From Gemmatimonadota bacterium (GTDB lineage Bacteria > Gemmatimonadota > Gemmatimonadetes > Longimicrobiales > Longimicrobiaceae): DNA of 64,000 nt. The notes under the pieces are model-generated. The model was given only the letters and a program-made list of their open reading frames with translations. It made no database searches and was not told the origin of the DNA. Position numbers and translations under genes: made by a program. Below are positions 44,259-54,561 of the stretch, one piece after another. Position 1 is the stretch's first letter; every line of letters starts with the position of its first letter. Where the stretch lies: assembly GCA_031260285.1 (NCBI GenBank), contig JAIRKD010000068.1, forward strand, positions 41,774-105,773. Reading direction: 5' to 3'.

Positions 44259-45263
44259 TCAGCGGTTCCGCTCAACGGCATAGAGGATACTCTGTTCAAG
44301 CGAATTGAGCGCGGGGCCTCCGGGCAGCTTCTCAAGCGCATCCGCCGCGTTACCCGCAAACTCCAGCGCTCTGTTTCTGGCATAATCCAAGCCGCCGTGA
44401 GCCGTCACAAGCCTGACCACCGCAGCGATCTGAGAGTCGTCGGGTTCGGAGGTCGCGAAGAGATCCTCCACGCACTCGCGATCCGCGGCGTTGAGCTCGG
44501 GAAGGACAGCAATGAGCGGAAGGGTCACCTTGTGTTCACGCAGGTCGAGGCCGGCGGGCTTTCCGGTGACGGCTTCATCCGCCGTATAGTCGAGAAGATC
44601 GTCCGCGATCTGGAAGGCCATCCCGAGCTCGTAACCAAAACGGGCGAGCGGAGCCCGGTACGCCGGATTCCCCGCAAAGGCACCCAACTCGCAGGCCGCC
44701 GACATGAGGGACGCTGTCTTGCAGCCGATCAGCTGCATGTAGTCACCCTCGCCGAACTCCAGCGCATCAAAGGATGCAAGCTGGCGGAGTTCGCCCACCG
44801 ACATCGCATTGGAGGCGCCGGCAAGGATCCGCACCGGTTCGATATCCCCGAGGCGGGCGAGTTCAGAGATGGAGCGGGAGTACAGGTAGTCACCCATGAT
44901 GATCGACACCTGGTGACTCCAGATCGCGTTGATCGTGGGCATCCCGCGCCGCATCACGGAGTGGTCCACGGCATCGTCATGGACAAGCGTGGCCAGGTGA
45001 ATCAGCTCGATCACCGCCGCGAGTGTCTCCGCCCGGGCGGTCCGCTCCGAACCGATCTCGTTGCAGAGCAGGAGCAGGCTGGGGCGGAAGAGCTTTCCGC
45101 GGACCCGCAGCAGGTACTCGTTGATCTCGCCGACCCCCTCGAAGTCAGCGACGAGAATCCGGCGGAACTCGTCAACGACACGGTCGAGACGGTCTGCCAC
45201 GGGGGCCTGGATCCGGGCAAGCTCGGACGGATCGGCGATCGGAGGTTCTTGCTGTTGTCGCAT
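44259..45263 (-). CDS. ispB: Polyprenyl (octaprenyl-type) diphosphate synthase
   Basis: LVHDDAVDHSVMRRGMPT and FQIADDLLDYTADEAVTGKPAGLDLREHKVTLPLI. Confidence 0.94.
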   Translation of the reverse strand: MRQQQEPPIADPSELARIQAPVADRLDRVVDEFRRILVADFEGVGEINEYLLRVRGKLFRPSLLLLCNEIGSERTARAETLAAVIELIHLATLVHDDAVDHSVMRRGMPTINAIWSHQVSIIMGDYLYSRSISELARLGDIEPVRILAGASNAMSVGELRQLASFDALEFGEGDYMQLIGCKTASLMSAACELGAFAGNPAYRAPLARFGYELGMAFQIADDLLDYTADEAVTGKPAGLDLREHKVTLPLIAVLPELNAADRECVEDLFATSEPDDSQIAAVVRLVTAHGGLDYARNRALEFAGNAADALEKLPGGPALNSLEQSILYAVERNR

Positions 45264-45410
45264 TTACGGAGCTCAGTAGGTCGGTTCGGGTGCGGGAAGG
45301 TAATGGCGGGCGGAGCGGGTTGTAAAGGCAGCGATCGCCTCCCGGCCACCCATCTCTTAGATTTGAGGGATACAGAGCGTCCCGTTCACCCGTCTTTTAC
45401 GGAGGATTCC

Positions 45411-48131
45411 GTGCAGATCCCCACCATACCACCCTCCGAGCGGTACCCTGGCCGCCCGAGCGGTGGGCGGATCGTGGTGATCGCGCCGACACGCGCGGCC
45501 TGTGAAACGATCGAGCTGGGGATCTCCCTCACTCACATCGAGACAGTGCTGATGCGGGAACACGGCGACGACCTCCGCCGTCTCGCCGCATCAGGTCGGG
45601 GTTTCGGCATTGTGGCGGGGACCGGAACGGGGAAGACCCTCGCGATCCGGCCGATCGCAGAGGAGGTCGTCGGGCTTCCGCTGACCGTCGGGGTTGTGAA
45701 CCGGGAACGCGAAGCAACCCCGGAGACCCCGGGATGGAATGTTGTCATCGTCACCACAGGCATCGCGCGGCGCTGGCTTCAGGATGCGCTGATCACGGGG
45801 GAAGATACCCTGGTTGTGGATGAGATCCACCAGACCAGCGCTGAACTTGAGCTCTGCCTGGCGCTGGGGAAGCGTGCAGGGTGCCGTTTCATCTGGCTCT
45901 CCGCCACGGTTGACCCGGCCTTCTACGCCCGGTACCTGGATTCCGCCGAGGTCATCGAGACTACCGCGTTCGACCCGCGTCTGGCGGCGAAGGTCGGGGT
46001 TGTATCCACCACCAATCCGCTCTCGTTTCTGGATGAACGGTTCCTGCGGCGGGTGGTCCGTGACCAGCGCGGGGTCGCGGTGTTTGTACCGACACGGGCG
46101 GGAACGGAAACCATCGCGGAGCAGGTCGGCGAGAAATGGGAGCGGATCTTCACCACCTTCTATCATGGCGGCGAACCGGTCTCCAAACTCCGTCCCTTCC
46201 TGGAAGGTGATGCACCCCACCCCTACCTGCTCTCCATGACGGCGGCGGGTCAGTCCGCACTGAATATCCGCGGGCTGGACACGGTGGTGATCGAGGACGC
46301 GCAGTTCACTACCCTTGTGCGCGGCGGGAAGAGCGTGCTCACCCGGATGCCCCTCGGATCAAACGAGATCCTGCAGATGGCGGGTCGGGTGCACGGCCGG
46401 GTGGAGGATGGTGAAGTGTGGATCCTCTCGGAACGGGAGATCCGGTTTGATGCGCTCCGGCCCGTTGAACCGAACTTCCAGCTTGCGGGCGACCCCGAAC
46501 GGGTGGCGCTGACGTGCGCGGATGTCGGAGTCTCCGCGGACGATCTGGAGCTGCCGGTTCCGCTGGACCGCATCGCCTACCGCCGGGCGGTGACGAGACT
46601 TACCGAGCGGGGGCTGATCGCGGGGTCCCGGCTTACGGAGTACGGCCGCAAGATCGAAGTCCTTCCGGTGGACCGGACCTGGGGGGAGCTGCTGGTAAAC
46701 GCTGAGGAAGAGCTGATCCCGGTCATTGCAGCCTGTGCTTCCATCGAGTCACTTCACCGGATGACCCGGCAGGACCGGAACATCCAGGCGTACGTAACCC
46801 CGGGCAGTGACCATCTGACCGCCTACCGGCTCTATGAGGACGCACTGCGGAGCTGCGGTTCGATGGGAAGCGTCTTCGGGCTGCCGCGGCATATATTTGA
46901 TCCGGAAGCGCTGGCCGTCTGGGGAGAGGAACGCGGTGTGCTCACCCGCGCAATCGAGGATACGGCGCTGGCGCTGGCTTCGATCTACCGGTCGCTTGAG
47001 CTGCCGTTGCCCACAGCCCTTCCCCGGATGTCAGCCCGTCTGGCGGAGAGCTGGCGCGACCTGCTTGCGCGGGTGATGCCCTTCGACCTGGTGATCGACG
47101 AAGAAACCAGCTGGGGAGAGCAGGTCCGGGTATCGCAGACCAGTGTATGCTCGAACTGGGGCGCGGTTGTGGGGGATCTCCGCTATTTCTCGGACCGGTT
47201 CGGCCGGACGCGCGGCGGGATTGAAGGTACGCAGATCTCCTGGGAGCTGCTCTGGAAGTACGCCACCTCGGACGACGGCCGGGTTGTGTACGATCCCGCC
47301 AACCGCCGCGCTCCGTTACGACTGCGCCGGGTGCGCAGCTACCATGGCTTCGAGCTTGATGCGGACGACATCAACCTGACCGTATTTCCGGCGGAGCTGG
47401 CGGCTCAGGCCCGGCGGGTGCTCGCGGAGGCGATGGCCGCGGGAACAGCGATGCACCGGGACACCCGCGAGAACCGCGAGGTCTTCCGTGAGCTCCGCGA
47501 AATCCATCGACGGTCCTCCGGAACCACCCGGGACGCCAGTGAGGCACGGCTGGCGGACTACTTTGAGCAGAGACTTGAAGGTATCAATTCGTTTGAGGCC
47601 TTCATCAATCTGGATCTCTCCCTGAAGGCTGATGAGTTTGTTTCCAGGGAGGAACGCGGAAAGTGGCTGGCGCTTCCCGGCGAGATCACGATCCTGGGTA
47701 CGCAGGTACCGCTGGATTACGCTCTGGAGGATGGCATCGGGGTGGCGCGGGCCCGCATCAACGAGAAGCTTCTCTGGCGGATCCGGGAGGAGGATGTTCC
47801 GGAGATCGACCGGCCGCTGCGCTGGGCGGTGCTGCGCGGGAAGCGGGGCTCGATCCGGGCGGATACAATCGAAGAAGCACGGGAGCTCGCAACGCTTTCT
47901 CGCTCTGAGCTGGAAGCGCGGGAAGGCCGGGATGAGAAGGATTCAGCGCCGGGCGGGGGCCGGAACAGCGGGCCACGCGGGCATGGAGGCCGTGACCACC
48001 GTGGAGGCAGAGGCGGTCAGGGGAGCGGTGATGGTCGAGGTGGTGGTACGGGAGGCCGCGACAGAGGGCCGAACGGGGGGAAACGTGGAGGCGGTCCGCC
48101 TCGGGGCGGCCGGCGCAGACCACGGCATTAG
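45411..48131 (+). CDS. DExH-box (HrpB/DEAH-like) helicase with C-terminal RGG-rich tail; GTG start
   Basis: GGAGG at 45402-45405 region upstream of gtg at 45411; motifs GTGTGKT (I), DEIH (II), SAT (III), MAGRVHGR (VI-like); tail GGRDHRGGRGGQGSGDGRGGGTGGRDRGPNGGKRGGGPPRGGRRRPRH. Confidence 0.85.
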   Translation: MQIPTIPPSERYPGRPSGGRIVVIAPTRAACETIELGISLTHIETVLMREHGDDLRRLAASGRGFGIVAGTGTGKTLAIRPIAEEVVGLPLTVGVVNREREATPETPGWNVVIVTTGIARRWLQDALITGEDTLVVDEIHQTSAELELCLALGKRAGCRFIWLSATVDPAFYARYLDSAEVIETTAFDPRLAAKVGVVSTTNPLSFLDERFLRRVVRDQRGVAVFVPTRAGTETIAEQVGEKWERIFTTFYHGGEPVSKLRPFLEGDAPHPYLLSMTAAGQSALNIRGLDTVVIEDAQFTTLVRGGKSVLTRMPLGSNEILQMAGRVHGRVEDGEVWILSEREIRFDALRPVEPNFQLAGDPERVALTCADVGVSADDLELPVPLDRIAYRRAVTRLTERGLIAGSRLTEYGRKIEVLPVDRTWGELLVNAEEELIPVIAACASIESLHRMTRQDRNIQAYVTPGSDHLTAYRLYEDALRSCGSMGSVFGLPRHIFDPEALAVWGEERGVLTRAIEDTALALASIYRSLELPLPTALPRMSARLAESWRDLLARVMPFDLVIDEETSWGEQVRVSQTSVCSNWGAVVGDLRYFSDRFGRTRGGIEGTQISWELLWKYATSDDGRVVYDPANRRAPLRLRRVRSYHGFELDADDINLTVFPAELAAQARRVLAEAMAAGTAMHRDTRENREVFRELREIHRRSSGTTRDASEARLADYFEQRLEGINSFEAFINLDLSLKADEFVSREERGKWLALPGEITILGTQVPLDYALEDGIGVARARINEKLLWRIREEDVPEIDRPLRWAVLRGKRGSIRADTIEEARELATLSRSELEAREGRDEKDSAPGGGRNSGPRGHGGRDHRGGRGGQGSGDGRGGGTGGRDRGPNGGKRGGGPPRGGRRRPRH

Positions 48132-48189
48132 AAGGATGGATCGTCTTTCCTTTTTTTTCTTTTGAACAATCCTGAGGGAGAACAACACG

Positions 48190-48588
48190 ATGGCGCACGA
48201 TCACCATCATGGTCATGACCATGATCACAGTCACGAAGAAGGAATGGTTGGCCTGGCGCTCGGATTCCGGATTTTCGAGCACGAGGGAGCGTTCTACTGG
48301 GCGGAGGCGGAGATCGCGCCGTACGTGGACGAGCCGACCGAGCTGGGCGTTGCGCTTGTCTTCCATCCACTTGACGGGCTCAACCCCGCAGAGAGTGAAG
48401 AAGACAGCGAATGGCCAGCCTGGCCCATCGATATTGATGACGAGCTGAACCTGGGAACGGGTGGCTCTCTGGAGGCACAGTTCGCCTCGATCGTCCGGCA
48501 GCTGCATGGCCTGGATGTCACCCGGCTCCGGCAGTACCTCGAACTCGCGAAGCAGATCGCCGAGGAAGACGAAGAAGACGAGGGCTGA
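48190..48588 (+). CDS. His-rich N-terminus hypothetical protein
   Basis: MAHDHHHGHDHDHSHEEG; clear SD (gagggagaacaacacg atg); acidic C-terminus. Confidence 0.75.
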   Translation: MAHDHHHGHDHDHSHEEGMVGLALGFRIFEHEGAFYWAEAEIAPYVDEPTELGVALVFHPLDGLNPAESEEDSEWPAWPIDIDDELNLGTGGSLEAQFASIVRQLHGLDVTRLRQYLELAKQIAEEDEEDEG

Positions 48589-48718
48589 GGAGACAGGGGT
48601 GGGCCAGAAGTCACCGGGCCGGACAAAGGTTCGGAGATGATGAGGACCTGAAGAAGAAGAAGAAGGACTGAAGGGAACGAGGGTCAGAAGTATCAGAAGT
48701 AATCGAAGCGCTGGAAAA

Positions 48719-48765
48719 GCAGAGGCGTCCCCGCCGGATCCGGTGGAGACGCCTCTGCTTTTTTC
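48719..48765 (+). terminator. Rho-independent terminator after the His-rich protein gene
   Basis: gcagaggcgtc / gacgcctctgc 11-bp arms followed by tttttt. Confidence 0.85.
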
Positions 48766-48858
48766 TTTTCTTCTCTTTCAGATCCGCGGTTCCGTTCCGC
48801 GCGGGCAACTCACCACAGCAGTTGAGGCCGCGGAATCCGGGACGGAACGGGCGGTTGA

Positions 48859-49527
48859 TCAGGAAGGCGCGGGAGAGATCCGGTTCATGATCTTGGCCCA
48901 GTTGGAAGCCAGTCTGTAGACGGGTGAGGTACTGATCGTTCCCGTCACCCGGGCCGCTGAAAGTGCCGCCAGCAGTGACTCCCGGTTCTTCTCGAAGTGT
49001 GGAAGTTCAACGTACCCCCGGCCCAGTTCCGCGATGGTGTGCGCGTCAGAACCGCTCCCCATCAGCTTCCCCCGTTCCGTTGCCCATTCAAGCGCGCGAC
49101 GGTTCAGCGATGCGGGGAAACACCGGGCGTTGTGGACCTCAACCACATCAATCAGTTCCGCGAGAGAATCCAGCAGCCGGGGGCTTCCCGCTCTTGATCC
49201 GTCAAACGGGTGCGGAAGGTAGACAATCCCTCCCTGATCATGGATGCGCTCACAGGTCTCGCGCGCCGGGGTGCCTCTGGGGATCAGGGTATGGAGAAGG
49301 ATCCCGATCACATCAAAGCCTTCCCGGGTCTTCACCTCCTCACCTACCACAATCCGCTCGGGGTCCCGCTCACGCAGTTCGAATGCGCCCCGGATCTCGT
49401 TATGGTCGGTGACAATCAGCCGATCAAGACCCCGTTCGCGGGCTGCCCTGAGGATCGCGCCAGGAGCGTTCCGGCAGTCGAAGGAACGGTAGGTATGCAG
49501 GTGCATGTCCATGCGGAGCGTGGTCAT
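48859..49527 (-). CDS. PHP-domain metal-dependent phosphoesterase
   Basis: RMDMHLHTYRSFDCRNAPGAILRAARERGLDRLIVTDHNEIRGAFEL; GSDAHTIAELGRGYVEL. Confidence 0.92.
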   Translation of the reverse strand: MTTLRMDMHLHTYRSFDCRNAPGAILRAARERGLDRLIVTDHNEIRGAFELRERDPERIVVGEEVKTREGFDVIGILLHTLIPRGTPARETCERIHDQGGIVYLPHPFDGSRAGSPRLLDSLAELIDVVEVHNARCFPASLNRRALEWATERGKLMGSGSDAHTIAELGRGYVELPHFEKNRESLLAALSAARVTGTISTSPVYRLASNWAKIMNRISPAPS

Positions 49528-50141
49528 CCCCGCGCCTCCACTTCCGACCGGAGCTCGATCGTTGTCCATATCCGCGCCGCCTGCTCCTCCAGCTCCGGGA
49601 GGGAGCCATGGTTGTTGATGATGAGATCCGCACGGTCCCGCTTGATCCGGGAGGGAAGCTGCGCGGCGATCATCCGGTCTGCCTGCGCGGGGGCAACCCC
49701 ACGCAGGGTGATGAGGCGTTCCCGACGAACCGCTTCCGGAGCGTCGACAAGCACCACCAGGTCAAATCCCTTCTCCAGACCCGTCTCAAAGAGAAGAGGG
49801 ACATCGGAGACAACCACTTCCCTTCCCGCCTCCGCCGCGGCGGCCACCATCTCCTCCCGTATCCGTCCGATCAGGGGATGGAGCAGGGATTCCAGCCAGG
49901 CACGTTCCTCAGGATCGCGAAAAACGATGTCGCGCAGGGCGGTCCGGTTGAGCTCACCCGAGGGCAGAATGACCCCGGAGCCCCAGCGCTCCGCGATGCG
50001 GGGGAGGGCTTCCCCACCCGGCGCAACCACAAGCCGGGAGAGTTCATCAGAGTCGATGATATACGCCCCCCGCGCGCGCCAGACAGCGGCAACTGTGGAC
50101 TTCCCTGAAGCGATATTTCCCGTAAGCGCGACGTTGAGCAT
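49524..50141 (-). CDS. coaE: Dephospho-CoA kinase
   Basis: NVALTGNIASGKSTVAAVWRARGAYIIDSDELSRLVVAPGGEAL; VVSDVPLLFETGLEKGFDLVVLVDAPE. Confidence 0.96.
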   Translation of the reverse strand: MLNVALTGNIASGKSTVAAVWRARGAYIIDSDELSRLVVAPGGEALPRIAERWGSGVILPSGELNRTALRDIVFRDPEERAWLESLLHPLIGRIREEMVAAAAEAGREVVVSDVPLLFETGLEKGFDLVVLVDAPEAVRRERLITLRGVAPAQADRMIAAQLPSRIKRDRADLIINNHGSLPELEEQAARIWTTIELRSEVEARG

Positions 50142-50463
50142 GGATCGCTAACGATCGCCAGGCGATCGCCGGACAGGAGTCGAGTACGGACCCGTGGACC
50201 GGATCGGTTATCGGGCTGATGAAGCTGAAACGTAAGACCAAACCGGGATCCCGAGAAGATACGGCATCTGTATTTTCATGGTTATCCGACCGGATGTCAC
50301 CCGATCACCGGATGACAAACCACCCGCTGGCATCCCGGTCAGCATGGCGCTGAAGCGAACTTCATCCGACTTTCTGTCCGAAGTTCCTTGACAGAAGACG
50401 GCGGCATGACGACAGTACCTGTGTATTACCCCGCTGGTCACCCCCATACGACGGAGACGTTTC

Positions 50464-51105
50464 ATGAAGCAACAACCCCGGTATGCACCGCGACGGCTGG
50501 CGACCATCACGGGCGCGCTGATGGCCGCAATGCCGCTGACGGCGCTGGCCCAGGCTCCGACACAGGCCACGTACCTTACCGCTGAGCAGATCGCCACGGT
50601 AAACGCGCTGCCCGGTGTGGACAGACAGATCATCAGCACCGACATCGGCAAGCTGAACCTTGCGGTCGGGATTGTTCACCGGACCGCGGTTGCGGCGCGG
50701 CCGATCAGCACCTCCGCGGCCGCAGCCGCCGATCAGGCGTGTGGCACATCAAGCGCGGCAGACGTTCCCGGCACCGCATCGGGGATTGCGCACGACCATC
50801 AGACGGAGACCTACATCATCACCTCCGGCTCAGGCACACTGGTGACGGGCGGATCGATTCTGAACGGCCGCAAGTCGGCTCCGGAGAGTTCGGTGACCAC
50901 AACGCTGAACGGACCCTCGTGCAGCGGGGTGATCGGCGGGCAGGGGGTCATCAGTCGCGTGGTGAAGGTGGGTGACGTGATTGTCATTCCCGCCAACGTT
51001 CCGCACGGCTGGTCGCTGATCGAGGACCATGTGGATTACCTGAGCGTCCGACCGGATCCGGACCGCGTTCTGGCCCGGGATTATGTGAACCCCGCGCTGG
51101 ATTAA
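50464..51105 (+). CDS. Secreted cupin-domain protein
   Basis: Signal peptide ending ALAQA; HDHQTETYIITSGSGTLVTGG...GDVIVIPANVPHGWSLIEDHVDYLSVRPDP. Confidence 0.85.
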   Translation: MKQQPRYAPRRLATITGALMAAMPLTALAQAPTQATYLTAEQIATVNALPGVDRQIISTDIGKLNLAVGIVHRTAVAARPISTSAAAAADQACGTSSAADVPGTASGIAHDHQTETYIITSGSGTLVTGGSILNGRKSAPESSVTTTLNGPSCSGVIGGQGVISRVVKVGDVIVIPANVPHGWSLIEDHVDYLSVRPDPDRVLARDYVNPALD

Positions 51106-51135
51106 AGTTGATTGTGGGGGTCTGGAACCCTCGAA

Positions 51136-51165
51136 TGCAGGGGCGTTGCATGCAACGCCCCTGCA
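51136..51165. repeat. Perfect 30-bp intergenic palindrome
   Basis: tgcaggggcgttgca|tgcaacgcccctgca, exact inverted arms, no spacer. Confidence 0.9.
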
Positions 51166-51311
51166 ACTTTTCCAGCCGACTCCAGGCGGTTTTCCTCCCT
51201 CTTTGTATTTCTGATGGACCCGGAACGATTCCCGGAGGTAATGAACCTGACTATTGGATCTCAGCCCTGAAGTCGGGGGGCTGACCGGCGGGATTCCGTT
51301 CTCCCAGATCA

Positions 51312-54050
51312 TTGATGAATCGCAAGCGTATTCTGCTTATCAGCGCCGGGGCGGTTGTGGCGCTGGTGGTTCTGTTGACCACCATTCTGGTTTTTGCCTT
51401 CCCCGCGGAACGGGTGGGAGCGCTCGCGGCGGATAAGGCGAGCACGGCGCTGGGGAGGGAGATCGGTGTGGGGAAGGTGCGGCTGCGGCTGTTCCCTGTT
51501 CTTGCGGTATCGCTGGAGAAGGTGACGGTTGGCGCCTCCTCTCCGGATGCGGATGCGCCGCTCGCCTCCATTGCGCGCATTGATCTCCGGCCCCGGCTGC
51601 GTCCGCTGCTGAGCCGGGAGCTGCGGATCCGTTCGATCATCATTGATCAGCCGGAGATCGTAATCGCGGTTGACTCCACGGCCATGCCGGAGGAAATCGA
51701 GGAACCCGCTCCATCCGGGGAAGCCGCGTTCTGGGATGATGCAACCTTCGAGATCGAGCTGATCCGCATCAACAACGGATCCATCGAGTATCGCGACGCG
51801 GCAACAGCGGGTATGATCGCGTTGAAGGAGCTGAACGAGGAGATCCGGCTGGACGGCCAGCTCCGGGAGGGTCAGCTCGCCACGCTCCGGCTTACCGGAG
51901 GGCTGAAGATCGGGAGCCTGACGGTGGATCTCCCGGACAGGCTCGGTGTTCCGATCCGGGACGCAAAGGTCGAGATTGAGCATGATGCGCTGCTTGATCT
52001 GGCTGGCGAGAGCGCGCAGATCAACCGGTTTGCGCTGACCCTCCAGGAGTTGACGCTTGAAGGTTCGGGTGAGGTTACGGCCTGGTCGGACTCCACGGCG
52101 CGCTCGGTTGCGCTGAAGCTTTCCACCGGCGAGACGGCGCTGACACCTCTCCTGGCTTCCCTTCCCCCCAGCTGGCGGAGCTGGCCGGCGGGAGCGGCGG
52201 CCACCAGGGAGTGGACCGCTGGCGCTGGGAGCGCCCGGCTGGATGTGACGGTTGACGGCAGGCTGGGCGCGGGGGAAGTCCCCTCGGTGAACGGATCGCT
52301 TGATCTGAACGGTGTTGCGCTCACCCGGGGAGGTGACCCGGTGGTGACGGATCTGGGAGGCCGGCTGGTGTTCTCGGATGAAGCCGCTTCAACAGAGGGC
52401 ATCAGCGGCCGGCTGATGGGCGCGCCGCTGGAACTCCGCTTCAACCTGCAGGATCTGGCCGCACCGGTTGGCCAGGCTTCGGTCGCAACACAGCTCGACC
52501 TGAGCCGGGCAGCGGCGCTGGAACTCTTCCCCAAAGGATGGACGGCGGGGGGAATAGTGGCGCTGGATCTCGCGGTTGCGGGTCCGGTCAAGGCGCCGGC
52601 GGAGCTGGCTGTGGATGGTTCTGTCACCCTCACCCGGATCGGGGTCCGCGCGCCGGAATGGCCTGCGAGGCTGGATATCAGCGGAGGAACCCTCCGGTTT
52701 GCGGGGACGGACGTTGTCGGGAGCGCCCTGGCCGGCAGCTTCGGGGAGAGCGATCTGCGCGCGGATTTCTCCGCCAGCCAGTGGCTTCCCTTCGCGATGG
52801 GAACACCGGGAGTGGTGCCCGACATCACCTTCGCGGCGGAGTCGCGGGTTGTAAACCTCGACCAGATCTCCCCTTACGACCCCGCACAGCCGACGTATCC
52901 GGAAGTTGCGTTTGCGCACCTCGCCGGTGGCACGGTACGAGGACTGAGTCCCTCCGCGATGGCGGATTCGCTCGGGCTGAGCCGTCCCGAAATACCCGCG
53001 ATCAACGCTCGGGGGCGTTATTCAGCGGGCCGTTTCACGATGACGGGAGATACGTATGAGAACCTCGAAGTGCAGCTGGCACTGAAGGATGGCCGGCTGG
53101 AGATCCCCTCCGGGGGGATGAATCTCCTTGGCGGGAAGGTCGGGTTTGCGGCGAGGCTGGATCCCCCCGCGGCGCCGGGAGCTTCCGCGCCGCTCCAGAT
53201 TCAGTACACGCTGGATGGGATCGGGGCCCAGCAGTTCTTCACCCGCTTCACCGCGTTCCGTGACAATATCAGCGGAGGCCTCCGTTCAAGCGGCTCATTT
53301 ACGCTGGCTCTGGATGATCAGCTTCTTCCGGTGATCACCTCCGTCGGGGGGACGGGGAACCTTACGGTCCTCAGTGGACGGATCATCAACTGGTCAGCGG
53401 TCAAGGCGGTGGGAAGCCAGCTCGGGATCACGCTGCTGGACACCCTTTCCTTCCGGGACTGGGATGGACACTTCGCGGTGACGGGGCCAAAGATCTTTCT
53501 GACGGAAACGGTGATGAACGCCGGGGAGCTGACAGTGCGGGCGGGGGGCTCCTTTGATATCGCCGGAAGCCTGGACCTCAGCGGGACGGTGTACCTCAGC
53601 CCGACCATCGCCGCGGCGGCGCGCGGCCGACTGGGGACGCTGGCAACCGCCGCGGGTGGAAAGGACGGTCGCATCCCGGTGGGCTTCCGGATCTCCGGAT
53701 CTTCAAAAAACGCCTCCGCGTCGCTGGACCTGTCCGAAGCGGGAGCAAGGCTGGCGGATCGGGCAAAGGAGGAGGCCGAAGCACAGCTTCGTTCCCGAGC
53801 CACAAACGTTGCGGAGAAGATCTTCGGAACAGACCTCCCCGCGGTGGCCTCTCCGACTGAAACCATCGACTCCGTGCGTCAACGGATCGAGTCCACCGTC
53901 ACCGACCGGCTGCGAGGGCTGCTTAATCCGCGTCAGCCGACTGCTCCGGGAACAAACACCACACCCTCGGGGGGAAGCCCGGACGGGACTTCCGGCAACA
54001 GCGCGGGCGGCAGCTCTGATGATGACCCGGATGGCCCCTCGGGCAGATGA
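51312..54050 (+). CDS. AsmA-family protein
   Basis: N-terminal TM; ALAADKASTALGREIGVGKVRLRLFPVLAVSLEKVTVG; repeated beta-rich AsmA architecture and C-terminal GNLTVLSGRIINWSAVKAVGSQLGI. Confidence 0.85.
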   Translation: MMNRKRILLISAGAVVALVVLLTTILVFAFPAERVGALAADKASTALGREIGVGKVRLRLFPVLAVSLEKVTVGASSPDADAPLASIARIDLRPRLRPLLSRELRIRSIIIDQPEIVIAVDSTAMPEEIEEPAPSGEAAFWDDATFEIELIRINNGSIEYRDAATAGMIALKELNEEIRLDGQLREGQLATLRLTGGLKIGSLTVDLPDRLGVPIRDAKVEIEHDALLDLAGESAQINRFALTLQELTLEGSGEVTAWSDSTARSVALKLSTGETALTPLLASLPPSWRSWPAGAAATREWTAGAGSARLDVTVDGRLGAGEVPSVNGSLDLNGVALTRGGDPVVTDLGGRLVFSDEAASTEGISGRLMGAPLELRFNLQDLAAPVGQASVATQLDLSRAAALELFPKGWTAGGIVALDLAVAGPVKAPAELAVDGSVTLTRIGVRAPEWPARLDISGGTLRFAGTDVVGSALAGSFGESDLRADFSASQWLPFAMGTPGVVPDITFAAESRVVNLDQISPYDPAQPTYPEVAFAHLAGGTVRGLSPSAMADSLGLSRPEIPAINARGRYSAGRFTMTGDTYENLEVQLALKDGRLEIPSGGMNLLGGKVGFAARLDPPAAPGASAPLQIQYTLDGIGAQQFFTRFTAFRDNISGGLRSSGSFTLALDDQLLPVITSVGGTGNLTVLSGRIINWSAVKAVGSQLGITLLDTLSFRDWDGHFAVTGPKIFLTETVMNAGELTVRAGGSFDIAGSLDLSGTVYLSPTIAAAARGRLGTLATAAGGKDGRIPVGFRISGSSKNASASLDLSEAGARLADRAKEEAEAQLRSRATNVAEKIFGTDLPAVASPTETIDSVRQRIESTVTDRLRGLLNPRQPTAPGTNTTPSGGSPDGTSGNSAGGSSDDDPDGPSGR

Positions 54051-54561
54051 AGCTGGAGAGCTTTCGACCTCTCTGGGGAAGGATCCAGCTGAGCCCCTGA
54101 TCGCTCAGGAACCTTCGCTGGACAAGTCGTTCCTCCAGCCATCAGCGTTTCTGAGACCGCCTTGTTGACGAGCCGCCTTATTGACCGGGCTCCTGTTCAC
54201 TGAGCCGTCTTTCAGAGTCGTCATTCTCTCTCAAACCGTTGTTTCCCTCCGGGGGAACAGCGGTTCTTTTTCGAACCGGGAACGGATGCGTCCATCACCA
54301 TGGACTGGCGAGTTTCCCCTCCCGGAGGGAGTAAGATTTTTTCCGCAGCACCGCTCATTTATTGCGTTCAACCCCGGATTCCGCGAGAATCTTTCGATAT
54401 CGTATGTGTTATACGGCATCCTGATACGCCGGGGAGTCGCATCGGACGAACTTCCATGGCAGGGAGGCGCGTGCCTGAAATCGCGCGTCGGGCCGTCCGC
54501 TCTCCGCCGAGCTCTTGCCGGCGGCCGGGCTTCTGATCTTCCGAAGAATCGAGTTGCAGAC

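Noticed and set aside
44397-45410. 5' part of the 1244-aa plus-strand ORF, antisense to ispB
   Set aside because: A GTG with SD at 45411 gives a sensible helicase N-terminus; the upstream portion is the complement of ispB.
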